A stretch of DNA of 64,000 bases. Origin: Saposhnikovia divaricata (lineage: Eukaryota > Streptophyta > Magnoliopsida > Apiales > Apiaceae). Where the stretch lies: positions 161,894,546-161,958,545 of the forward strand of contig CM071600.1 in assembly GCA_036435485.1 (NCBI GenBank), read 5' to 3'. Under the pieces are notes generated by a model that was not told where the DNA came from, made no database searches, and worked only from the letters and a program-made list of their open reading frames with translations. Below, piece by piece: positions 43,258 to 54,180 of this stretch. Numbering within the stretch: position 1 is the stretch's first letter; each line of letters opens with the position of its first letter. Position numbers and translations under genes: made by a program.

Positions 43258-45607
43258 TTTCTCACATAGCTTCTCATTTGTAGTGCCAAATGATATCATC
43301 CACATAAATCTGAACTAGGATAATATCAGTACCATGCTTCTTGTAAAACAGTGTCTTGTCCAATGTGCCTCTAGTGAATTGATTTTCAAGAAGAAACTGT
43401 GATAAAGTGTCATACCATGCCCTTGGAGCCTGCTTAAGTCCATACAATGCCTTAAGAAATCTGTAGACAAATTCTGGGAAATGTGGATCCTCAAATCTAG
43501 GTGGTTGTTGCACATAAACTTCTTCTTCCAACTCCCCATTCAGAAATGCACTCTTGACATCCATTTGATTGAATTTAAAGTTTGAATGAGCAGCAAATGC
43601 CAAGAAGATTCTGATGGCTTCTAGTCTAGCAACAGGAGCAAATGTCTCATCATAGTCAATGCCTTCCTGTTGAGAGTATCCTTTTACAACTAACCTTGCT
43701 TTGTTTCTTACTATTACACCATCTTCATCCATCTTATTCTTCAGAACCCATTTTGTTCCAACAATGGTTCTGTTCTTTGGTGTAGGCACAAGTTCCCATT
43801 CTTTGTTTCTTTCAAATTTATTCAGCTCCTCTTGCATAGCAATAATCCAATCTGGATCCAACAGTGCATCATCAAGTTTCTTAGGCTCAATCAGAGATAG
43901 AAAGCAACCATAGAGGCACTCATTTTGAGTTGCTCTCTTAGTTCTCACTCCTGCATTTGGATCTCCAATAATTTGTTCTGCAGTGTGTGACCTATCCCAT
44001 TTCCTTGAGTGCTCAGTTTGATTTATCAACCTTGATGTTGCTTCATCATCCAAGTCATGATCATTTTCATTTCCTCCCCCTGTGAAGTTGCTACTAGTCA
44101 CAGGTGTGTTTTGGATGCTAGTCTCTTCACTGTTGATTGTATCAGATTCTTCTCTTACTTCATCATTCATTTGAGTTTGTTGAACTAGAGTTTCAACTTC
44201 AGTTTCAATCTCTTCATCAGAATCATCTAGATTTTCAAACTTTAATGGATCTCTATTTTCATCACTGGCTTCTTCTAATCTAGGTAGTTTGCTGTCATCA
44301 AATGTCACATCTGTGCTTTCCATAACTTTCTTTTGACTGATGACATAAACTTTATATGCAATTCTCTCCATAGAATAGCCAAGAAAAATTCCTTCAAATG
44401 CCTTTGCATCAAACTTCCCAACATATTCTGAATTGTCTTTTAACACAAAGCATTTGCTTCCAAAAGTATGAACATACTTTAGAGTAGGCTTCTTTCCAGT
44501 CATCAAATTGTAAGGTGTCTTTCCAGTTTTTTTGTTGATGAGGGTTCCGTTCTGGATATAGCATGCAGTGCTCACAGCCTCAGCCCATAAACATGTAGGC
44601 ATCTTTACATCAAGAAACATTGTTCTAACAGCCTCAATTAGAGTTCTATTCTTTCTCTCAACTACTCCATTTTGTTGTGGAGTCCTTGGAGCTGAGAATT
44701 GTTGAGAAATGCCATTCTCTTTGCAAAATGCTTCAAGTAAGGCATTTCTGAACTCTGTTCCATTATCACTTCTCAATGCAATCACACTTGCATTGTTGGC
44801 TTTTGCTTCCTTATCAACTTTCTTTATGTGCTCAATTCCACCCATGTATACCTTGTGTCATCATCAACCATCACTAGGGCATATTTCTTTATTGAGAGTG
44901 AGCAAAAAACCGAATTGAAACCGAAACCGAATTGAAACCGAAACCGAACCGAAACCGGTCAAAACCGACAAGCCCAAACAAATCCATATGAATTAATTGC
45001 AGGGGCTTGGTGATTGATGTCACTATCTTTGACTTGTGGCTTGAGCTTTTCATCTTTCCTTTTTGGAAAGTCTCACACACTCCTTATTGACAGAATTCAA
45101 GTGTGGGCATGCCTCTCACTAACTTTCTTTTTACTAGAGAATTAATGGCCTTGAAGTTTAGGTGTGATAACTTCTTGTGCCATATAGCCAAGAATCTTCA
45201 TTTGATGCTTTTGAGTAGAAGCAACAAACTTTGTCCTTGTTTGCAGAGTCCATATTTGCTATAAACAGGCTTCCTTTTCTTACTCCAGATAGAGCAAAAT
45301 CACCAGTCTTCTTGTGGGTGATTAAACATTCATCTTTGTCAAAATTTACCTTGAATCCTCTATCAGTAAACTGACCTACACTTAACAGATTATGCTTGAG
45401 ACCCTTGACTAGTGCTACATCTTCAATTATGACATTACCAACTTTTAACTTGCCATATCCCAATGTGTTATCCATGCTGTCATCTCCAAAAGCAGCCATT
45501 GGGCTAACCTTCTCCTCATATTGTGATAGCAGGGCCATATCACCAGTCATGTGATTTGAGCATCCACTGTCCAAAATCCACATGACCTTCTTTTCACTTT
45601 CTTTGCC
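43258..45607 (-). pseudogene. Copia-E pol: protease, integrase, partial RT
   Basis: Protease ILDSGCSNHMTGDMALLSQY near 45580-45520, then GYGKLKVGNVIIEDVALVKG. Pre-integrase and integrase start (KPLQLIHMDLFG) are interrupted by an AACCGA-rich insert at 44904-44972. From 44845 a frame of 523 codons gives ALRSDNGTEFRNALLEAFCK, PQQNGVVERKNRTLIEAVRT, a polar acidic linker, then RT (WVLKNKMDEDGVIVRNKARL, QMDVKSAFLNGELEEEVYVQ). At the catalytic motif QIYVDDII the frame is lost by a two-base deletion (about 43294), then TTNEKLCEKF reads on to 43253. RNase H is missing. Confidence 0.88.
44904..44972 (-). repeat. AACCGA-rich simple-sequence insert in Copia-E integrase
   Basis: On the plus strand, imperfect GAAACCGA and GAACCGA units, about 65 bp. 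It falls between HMDLFG and the KKYALV part of the integrase core and adds residues such as DRFRFGFGFNSVSVS. Other copia elements here have no such insert at this point. Confidence 0.8.
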
Positions 45608-45725
45608 CTGCATGCACAAAGGTATTACTTTTTCTTTGGTACGCAAACAAGTTTGGGTCCACTTGGCTTAGAAACAGATTTATCAAAAATTTCATGCTTA
45701 TCAACTTTCTTAGGACTACTCTTCT
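45608..45725 (-). pseudogene. Copia-E Gag C-terminus and gag-pol junction
   Basis: Reads SVSKPSGPKLVCVPKKK and TAA (45627-45625), then CCTTTGTGCATGCAG and GG of the protease frame at 45607. VCVPK corresponds to VWVLK in Copia-C and Copia-D. The segment is cut off from the rest of Gag by the solo LTR. Confidence 0.7.
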
Positions 45726-48700
45726 TGTGACGCCCCTAGATCCGGGGTCGGAGACCTAGGCGCTCACGGTCCATTTTCCATTAATAATATACCTGTTCTT
45801 GCACATAATATATAAAACAGCCATCGACCCCACAATAAAATTCACACCGCACACACACACACAGGTTAGAGTCTTAGAAACGTCATACACTTGATTAAGC
45901 AAAAGTAAAAGTTTCAGAGTTATTACAGACCGAATTAAATAGCATTTATGCTACCAGCAACACTTCGATATGAAGCGGTGTTGGCGGCTTGAATGTTTGT
46001 TACGGTACACTGCCTTGCACAGGTCATACTTATAAATAAAACATACTAACAAAAGTTGCCAACCAATCCGGCTAATGGGGCCTACCGGTGGAATCTCAAC
46101 TGCTGCCTCGGGTCTAGTCACCTGGTTTTGGGCAGTCTGTCTGGGTCTTGCCATTTCTCTTAGCTGTTGTGTTTGTAAATTTGAAAACAAGCAAGAGTGA
46201 GCAACTATAGCTCAGCAAGAAATATATGTATAGGGTAAGCAATATAGCATTACATGTGTTTAGCAGTTATTAAACTCGTTTATATCAATCAGTTATAAAA
46301 TCACTTGTCATCATTGATAAATTTCAAAGGTGCACCAATACGTGCCCTTATTTTCAAAATAAACCTTGCAGTTTTAGATACTGCATAGAGTCAACATCTT
46401 TCTCATCAAAATAGAACACTATCAGCAACTTGGCACATAAGCCTAAGAAGCAGTGTCAGAGCATTTTTTCAAAATGGAGGAATGGGACTTAAAGAAAACA
46501 TAAAACCTGACAGGGATTGACGATGATCAGTCGCCACATCCAAGTCCAATAATCCACGGGTCTTCTCTACCGGTAGAAGGATAGAAACTACATCCGTAAC
46601 TATCCCCGGGTGAAAACTACATCCGTAATCACCCTCGATGAAAACTACATCCGTAATCATCCTTCGGCAACACCTGGGCCGGAATAATAATTGATGGACC
46701 GCCTGGCTTACGGCCGCTTACACATCCCGGGAATCGTTCGTCAACGGTTCCCACACCTGCCAGAGTCCCTTTTTCTTTTTCTTTTAAAAACTTGCTTTTG
46801 AATGAAAACTGAGTAGTTGAGGTCCGACATCAGTTGACCGATTGATTCTTGAAATCGTACAAGAAGCAAAACCTGACCGGGGGTTTTCGAAAATGTTTTG
46901 AGTTCGAAAGAGTTCGAGTTTGAAAGTATTAAAGGTATCTTGGATTAGCTTTGTCTTTAAAATAATGAACAATAACTAATACATTTCATTCTAAGTTCAA
47001 GGGGTGCAAACATATATGTGCTTATACATCTCAATTTCATCATTACTTCAATAAGCATAAACATTTGATACGATTGAAAACTACAAACACAACAGTGTAT
47101 GTAAGTTTTGAAATGTAAACTTGCCTTGGTGAGGTTGGGGTGGTCGAGCTTGCGGAGTGGAATGATCTATACATAATCAATAGTCGTTCGTTAGTACCTT
47201 AACAATATCTCTTTTAATTGCGAGGTTTTAGGGGGTACAAAATTAACTTAACGACTTCGTCTTATGACTCTCTAGCCCCACTATAGGTTCATGTCATCAC
47301 TCGATTACGCTCGTCACTTGTTCGACTTAATTTGGTTACCACATCCGAATCATATTAAATCCCCCTAAAAATCACACTCCACTTACGACTTTTCACTTGC
47401 GCGAATTTTACTCTAAAAATTTTATAAAATTGCAAATACATATTTTAATCCAATCCTTTTTGGGTAGCCTTCACCACTGCACTTACTAGCTCCTCTAATT
47501 TTTCCATGATCCTACATAAATTTTTAGGGGTTTAAACAAGGTTCCCAAGGGGACCATTTAGTGCAGTCCGGATTCCAGAAACACATTTCACTTCTCAGGC
47601 CATAACTCAAAATCTATACATCACCTAGTCATGAACCTTATATTTCTGGAAACTACATTCAAATACCTTTCCAACAATATATATTAGGACTTCAGGGGAC
47701 AAGATTTAGAGGTTCAAAACCCTCCTACAAGACATTACAAGTTCCTGGAAAATTACTCAGCATGCTTTTACCACTTAACCATCCAAGAATCTTATATAAA
47801 CATCACAACCATCATCTAAACCACCAAGATCATACTCTATAACATACATGGAGTTACATACACTAACCACAAGCTTAAAAATCACAACCACAACATTTAA
47901 ACTCAAGATCTACATCATCCATAACTTATATGTCCAAGATTCACACTAATATCCATGGATCTAACATTAAACACCACAAATAATACATGGCCAAGAGGGA
48001 TTAGGGTTTTATACCTTCTTGAGTATCTAGGAGCCTTGGGTATTCCTTACAAGTCTCAAGAACACCTTGGATGAGCTCCTACAATCCTTACAACTCAAGA
48101 TCTAAATGAAAACTAAACATTGTTACTATTCAACAAAAATTCAACAATTTATAACTTGGAAACTAATGGATGAAAGGGGTTGGAATTCATAGCATACCTT
48201 TCTTATATGGTGTAGAGTACCTAGGATTTTTGTCTTGAATTAAGAGTGATGAGAAGTGGAAGAAAAGAATTCTTCTTCCCCTTCCTTCTAGCTTGGCCGA
48301 GAGCAATGGTGAGCAAGAGGGAGAGAGTGTTGTCTTGTTTTGTTTTTTGGTGTTGGGTGAATAAAGTAAAGTGAGTTGGTTGATAGGTATTAGGTGTATG
48401 TATATGTATCACATGTTGCAAGTCTAGTGCCTAGGCCATACCTCCTTGTCTCCTTGGACAATGCACCTTAACTAGTCACTATTCCTCTTGCTATCTTTGC
48501 ATTGCTAGTTTGCTTTCCTAACTACTTAGTTGCATGGGACTTGCATGCAATATCATTCCTTGTATCATTATTCTTCCACCATTGCTTGTCACTTAATCTT
48601 TAATTCGCATCTTATCTTAATTAATTTCTCGTAATAATATTTTGTCGCGTAGAGATTTCCTTTGTAATTCCCTAAGCACTTAATTGTGTAAATTCCTCGA

Positions 48701-48962
48701 ATATCCATAACTCCTCGTCATAATTCCTAATAAATCTTTTAATACTCTAATAACTCTCAAATCCCAAGTTTTATAATTCTTACTAACAATAAGACTCTTG
48801 CCTTCAACAACCTTCCCTTTATCTTACATGGTGAATTGTAACAACATAATTTCTCATATACTTCAATTCCATTAAACAACATGGATGACTCAAAAGGTTC
48901 CAAATCCACAATGTCATAAGATATTATGTAAAAGAAATATTACAAAAATTAGGGTTCTTACA
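45726..48962 (-). repeat. Solo LTR, chromovirus-like gypsy
   Basis: 3237 bp flanked by the exact duplication CTTCT (45721-45725 and 48963-48967). In minus orientation it starts TGTAAGAACCCTAATTTTTG and ends GATCTAGGGGCGTCACA, ends typical of large plant gypsy (Tekay/Del-type) LTRs. No PBS, PPT or coding region inside, so it is one LTR left after recombination between two. It interrupts the Copia-E Gag. It contains a triplicated 28 bp unit at 46583-46666. Confidence 0.85.
46583..46666 (-). repeat. Three 28 bp tandem units in the solo LTR
   Basis: GAAAACTACATCCGTAA-type units start at 46583, 46611 and 46639 with the period of 28 bp and slightly different spacers (TATCCCCGGG, TCACCCTCGA, TCATCCTTCG). 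Confidence 0.8.
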
Positions 48963-49912
48963 CTTCTTGTCACTGTTAGAAGTCTTAGAATCTGAATTCT
49001 TAGACTTAGGTGATAGAGGTACCTTCCTAACTCTAGGAGGACTTGAAGACTCTGGCCTTGTGTAGTGTGTGTGAATGTTATGACTGATGCAACCATCCAT
49101 GAATTGTCTTCTCAAATTAAAACATCTAGTCATAACATTCGTGTTGCATGGCATATAGTCAAGTTTATCACAGAAAGGTGAATCTCTATGTCTTAAAGGC
49201 ACAGAGCAATCATAGAAAGGCTTAGCTACACTACTAGTTGCTTTCTTGCATGCATGAGTTAAGTGATTAGTGCTAAAATAGTTTTTGACAAACTTTTCTA
49301 GGGGCATTTGGCACATAAGCATAATTATTATTCTTGTTTATCCCTAGCTTGCCATTCCCGTTTTGTTTCTTATTTGCCACTTTCTTCTCAGATTCATTTT
49401 TCCCAGCTGAAACAAATTTCACAAACTTCTCAGGTCTAGGTCTACCTCCTACTGGCTTCTTGGCTTTTGCCTTGACGCTCTCACTCTTAGAGGATGCTGG
49501 TTATTCACTAGACTGTGCCTCATCCTCATCATTCAACATTTGCTTAATGAGTAAGGCATCCTCATCAATTTCAAATGTTGGTTCTTTAAAAATTGAAGAC
49601 TCAGTCTTTTTCAAAATGTGAGGCACTTCATCCTGAACAACTATGTCATCTTCAATGATAGCATAGCCTTTCCCCTATTAAAGAGTTCCATAGTCAAGTC
49701 CAATGGCAGCCTTGGGTTTAGCTTGGTTTTTCTCATGGTAGGACTGCAATAGACTAGAGGAGTTCTTAAAGGTTTTCAGTTTGAATTCATTTTTAGCTAG
49801 TTCATCCCTAAGAGCCTTCTCAACCTGACTAGCACATAGAACCTTATTCTGCAGATATTCAACTTCTTTCGTAAGGTTATCTACTTGCATAGCAGTTAGC
49901 TCAAGTTCCTCA
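48963..49912 (-). pseudogene. Copia-E Gag, middle segment
   Basis: In element order: a coiled-coil-like stretch (MQVDNLTKEVEYLQNKVL, ASQVEKALRDELAKNEFKLK), an acidic segment (PTFEIDEDALLIKQMLNDED), a basic segment with NKKQNGNGKLGINKNNNYAY and VPNAPRK, then a decayed zinc knuckle region (FSTNHLTHACKKATSSVAK), and a Ser/Lys-rich part up to the solo LTR. Stops near 49680, 49500 and a frameshift near 49322 are present. KLGINKNNNYAYVPNAPRK matches KIGINKENNYKYIPNAPRK of Copia-C, confirming the family. Confidence 0.82.
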
Positions 49913-51404
49913 TGTTAACACAAAATCACGCAAGCGTACGTGGTCACAAGTAATATATGAATAAGTCGAGTTCGTTCCCACAGGGATCTGGTTTAGGTTT
50001 TAATTCAGTCAATGTACCTATGCAACAATGTATGGTTATTACTCACTGCTAGGACAATTAACAAGATTGGGATTGATTAACTAAAATTAACTAAAAAGGA
50101 AATTAACAAACTAAGAATTACTTAACTAATGAGAATTGGAATCAAATTACTTCTACAAGAGTAAACATGGGATCCTAACTTCATTAAATACTTCACTTAG
50201 ATCTGACGCCTTTAATCACTATATGCAATGGTTATGATATCTGATCGGATAACACGAAGCAAGTACACGCTACCTGTCAGCATACGTATACCAAACTAAA
50301 CATACATCCACAAAAGAGATAGAAGATGAATAGACACCAATTATGCTTAGACCCTATATGTTTGTAGAATTTGAAAACATAACGGTTTAAGAACAAGTTA
50401 TCCATAAATATCACACAGGGCAATATAAGTATTTTCATCTCATACTACGAATCATGTTGATAAACAATCATGAACCTATGCTAGCATGGCAAGTTCTAAA
50501 TCTCAAGATCCACTTTCACTTCACAAGAGATTAACAAATTAGATGTTCGCGACGCATTTATCAATTAAGTATAACCATACAAGGATATCAGATATACATC
50601 ACACACAGATCTTTAAAGCAATCAAGATACTAAGGCTCCATAAATAAATCTGTTAGAATCCCATGACAATGATTAGTTCATAATCGAACCTCTCGTCATC
50701 ATGGGATCTGATGAAACCATGATAAAAACAAAGTATGAAAAGATACAAATAAACCTAAGTAATTGATATATAATGGTGATACAAATTACAATGGTAGGAT
50801 GTGTTTAAATAGGCTCTAAAATTCTTGCCCAACAAGGAAACTACCAAATCAGAATTAAAATAGAATACGTTTCCTAAACTGATTTTGTTTTTAAGGAAAA
50901 TTCGTAGCTGACTTTTCTTGAGTATTTCTGGGCCGTTCCAGTTGTAATTGGACCTCTGAACCACTTTATAGTGAAAGAGAATCTTTTTAGCTTCACGTGG
51001 ACTATAAGATCGTCCAAAACGGACTTGTAAAACTCAAGATATGGCCCAAACAGTGCATCAGCAATTTTGTCAGCGACCGCGCGCGCCGCCTTCTGTTCCT
51101 CGTGCTTCCTGCACCGCATACGCGCAGCCTGCGCCCAGAATTCTGCCCAAGGTTGTAGAAAATTTCGTTGTCTTCGCGTGAGCTGTAAGATCACTGAATT
51201 CGGACTTCTAGAACTCCAGATATGGACAAAACAGTGCAGACTGCGCAACCTACCCGGAAAATCCGAATTTTAATCAATTTAATCTCCAACTCTTAGTTCT
51301 GCAAAACTCAACGAAAACACATTAAACACACCACATACTTAAGGTCAAGTAATCAATTTAAGCCGATATGGAACATTCCAAGTGGATATAAAATCGACTT
51401 ATCA
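49913..51404 (-). repeat. 3' LTR of the pol-less Athila-like element
   Basis: Plus-strand ends TGTTAACACAAAATCACGC and AAATCGACTTATCA. In element orientation it starts TGATAAGTCGATTTTATATC, sharing the first eight bases TGATAAGT with the larger Athila LTRs but not the rest. A GC-rich patch at 51076-51140 interrupts otherwise AT-rich sequence in both LTR copies. Confidence 0.92.
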
Positions 51405-51406
51405 CA

Positions 51407-51435
51407 CCCCCAAACTTAAACCGATGCTTGTCCTC
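51407..51435 (-). promoter_or_regulatory. Terminal polypurine module
   Basis: On the minus strand GAGGA (51435-51431), 10 nt, TTTAAGTTTGGGGG (51420-51407), then TG and the LTR start at 51404. Confidence 0.8.
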
Positions 51436-51479
51436 AAGCGTAAACAAATATAACTATATACACTAACTAGTACCACTTC

Positions 51480-51599
51480 CGTAGGTGATCATGGTTGAAT
51501 TTGACATATGCAACAAGCCCTTTAAATCCCTAGGCAGCCCTAGTGGATGAGTGAGGTCTCGTGAGGGCCTATAGCAAATGTACCCACAAAATCCATCTA
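51480..51599 (-). other. PPT-proximal conserved block, copy 3
   Basis: Shares CTATAGGCCCTCACGAGACC, GGGCTGCCTAGG and GGGCTTGTTGCATATG with the blocks at 8091-8222 and 32718-32849. Lies about 60 bp inside the PPT. Confidence 0.7.
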
Positions 51600-52623
51600 A
51601 CTAAACAATGCAATGCATGAATGCAACTAATATGAAAATGCAACGATCCCTTTAGACTAACCAAAACCAACTAGCAAGCAAATATCTCAAAGAATGCAAC
51701 TAACTCCAAATAGAGCTCGACTAAGTCCCCGTATACTAACAATACATGGACAAAAACGTGCGTGTGTGCGAAAAATCCATGCTTATTTACTAAACAACAA
51801 CTACGACACATAATATACAAGCATGCTTATTTAACCGTGCAATGGATGAGACCCCAAAAGGTTTATACAATAATACACATGTAGCGAGCGTTAGGTTAGT
51901 GGATCCCAGACTATAAAAGCCTTAGGTCACTAGGCACAAAGTCCCCTAGAACTTAATTGATCGAGTATTAAAGAGCTCACCCTGGTTAATTCTGCATTTA
52001 ACAATTGAAACTTTTGACTCTTTTTTTTTTCTTTTTTTTCTGATTTTTTTTTCTTTTTTTCTTTTTTTGCGATCTGGAATGAGCCTTTCTCATTTCCAAC
52101 CCTAGACTACTCATATAAATATGAGCCGGCTACTAGCCATTTGACACCTAGCCAACAACTAGCATGAAATTCCTATTTTTCCCCAAACTCAGACTTTAGT
52201 GATCCTACGCCATCAAGGGATTAACGCAAATTCTAACTATAATCAAGTGATTAAATCTCAAAGCATCCAAACAAGCATAATCTCAACCTAGCCCAAAAGC
52301 AACTAATGAGACTGTGTAAAGATTGTGTTTCTGAAACATGCACGTCAATTTCGTAAGAACTATAAATCAACCCTCTACTCATCATTATCACATTCAATAA
52401 AACATCTACCTACCAATCAGAATTAGCTCATTCTAAGGGATCATGAAAAATGCATGCCATGAAATGCAACTAACACATGGTATACGAAACAAAAACAGAA
52501 TGCCCTACATGAAACAAACATAATTAATTCGAACATATATGCATGAATTACTACTATTATGCAAACATGATATCTATATGAACACAATGACTCACAATCA
52601 CAAATAAGATATACACTACTTAT

Positions 52624-52652
52624 CCCCCAAACTTAAAAGATTCAATGTCCGC
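52624..52652 (-). promoter_or_regulatory. Internal polypurine module
   Basis: On the minus strand GCGGA (52652-52648), 10 nt, then TTTAAGTTTGGGGG (52637-52624). Same 14-base tract and same 10 nt spacing as the terminal module, about 150 bp beyond the end of the coding remnant. Confidence 0.65.
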
Positions 52653-52787
52653 ATTGAATGGAAGTAAATACAAGGGATAGTAGGAAACATAACTAAAAAT
52701 ACCGAAACACGTGGGTTGCCTCCCACGAAGCGCATTTGTTTAAAGTCTTTAGCTAGACCTGGCAATGGCTTTTTCTCTTGAAAATTT

Positions 52788-54180
52788 CTACACCATATCT
52801 CTATATGGCCATTTAATTATCTTTTCCGAGCCTACATCCTTGATGACAAGTTTCCGCCTTCTTTGCTCTTCAAAGGTGTTAGCAACAATGTTCTCTTCAC
52901 TCAAGTGATTTGGTGGTTTAAGCTCGAGTTTGGAAACTTCTTCAACATGATGAGTTTCATTATTAACTACCAAAGACTGATCAAGAGTGGTAATGGACGG
53001 ATTAGGAACGGAAGTGGGTGGTTCACCAACAGAAGTCTTATCAACAGACTTAGGATCTAAAGAACTCTCCTCAAGTTGAATTTCATGCTTAGAACAAATA
53101 GCATTCAATTCCTCTAACATCTCATCAGAAGTAAAATTCTTGTATAACTCTTGAAGTTCTTTATTGCTCTCATACTCTAACAAAACATCTTCCTCAAGAA
53201 AAGACTCAATTGCACTATCCTCAAGATTTGACCATGAAACAACCTCATCAATCAACACCTTAGAATCCCAGAGATTAGCCAAGCCTAGTTCCTCATCTTT
53301 CGTATCGGACTTTCCTTGTAAAGCAACTTCTACTGGATCCGACTTGCCAAAACACTCTTCCTCCTCTGCCCGAAATTCCAAGAATTTCTTTGGATATGGA
53401 TGAGGCGGGTAGATCTGATTGATGTTTGTAGAATGCACCAGAGAAACTTTTTCAACAGGATTCGTACTCTTTTCCACTTCACCGTCCAACTGCTCAACTA
53501 CCAAATCAGATTTCTCAATTTCTGGCCCTGTAGATTTCTCAACCTGCTGAATATGAACTTCTTCATTTTCCATAGCTGCTGATTTCTGATCGTTTGTAGC
53601 CTTTCCAGATCTCAAGGTAACTACTTTCACCTGCTCTTTGACTTCCCTCTTGCCTGGATTCGCCTCCGTGTCGCTAGGAAGAGTCCCTTGTGGCCTACTA
53701 AACAATGCATTAGTAATCTGCCCAATTTGATTTTCCAAGGTCTTAAACGATACAGCATTGCTTTTAAACATCAACCTCAATTCTTCTAATTTAGATTTGT
53801 CATAAGTGGAATGCCCAGAACCAGCATATGACTGTTGTTGCTGAAAACCCGAAGGTTGAAATTGCCACGGGGCATACTGTTGCTGAAAATTCTGCCCTTG
53901 CTGCTGCTAAAAATTCTGGTGATTGTAAGGTTGTGCTCCATATTGTTGACCTTGAAACTGCTGATAAGGCTGTTGTGGTTGCAGCATGCCACCTTGATTG
54001 TTGCTCCAGCTCACTGATGCACTATAGATGGCACACTGATTCGTATCATGTGCGCCCGTACATAGCTCACAAACACTAGCCACCTGCTGAACTCCATAGT
54101 AAGTTAGAAAATCCATCTTCAAATTCAATGCCTTCAACTGAGCTGCTATAGTTATAGCTGCACACGTACCTGAAACACCA
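52788..54180 (-). pseudogene. Gag-derived ORF of the pol-less Athila-like element
   Basis: Begins after the leader with IAAQLKALNLKMDFLTYYG, a zinc-knuckle-like CELCTGAHDTNQC (C-x2-C-x3-H-x4-C), a Gln-rich stretch (QPQQPYQQFQGQQYGAQPYN), one stop near 53910, then LMFKSNAVSFKTLENQIGQI and the Gag tail VKVVTLRSGK. From 53780 the frame is open for 330 codons to 52788. Its distal part (SNLEDSAIESFLEED, TSDEMLEELNAICSK, VGEPPTSVP) is shared with Athila-minus but not with Athila-plus. No capsid or protease domain remains. The length of the open frame in an otherwise decayed landscape is notable. Confidence 0.75.

Larger units (their letters stand above)
51405..52787 (-). other. 3' non-coding region of the pol-less Athila-like element
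   Basis: About 1.4 kb without convincing coding sequence. It contains the terminal PPT module at 51407-51435, the conserved block 51480-51599, long T-rich tracts at 52021-52067 and an internal PPT module at 52624-52652. The layout (module, block, T-rich tract, module) matches both larger Athila elements. Confidence 0.72.

Noticed and set aside
44904..44972. Telomere-like repeat
   Set aside because: Units are AACCGA/GAAACCGA, not CCCTAAA, and sit inside integrase sequence.
45841..49621. Various ORFs of 60-130 codons such as 48924-49322 and 49334-49621
   Set aside because: They are alternative frames of Copia-E Gag or chance frames in the solo LTR.
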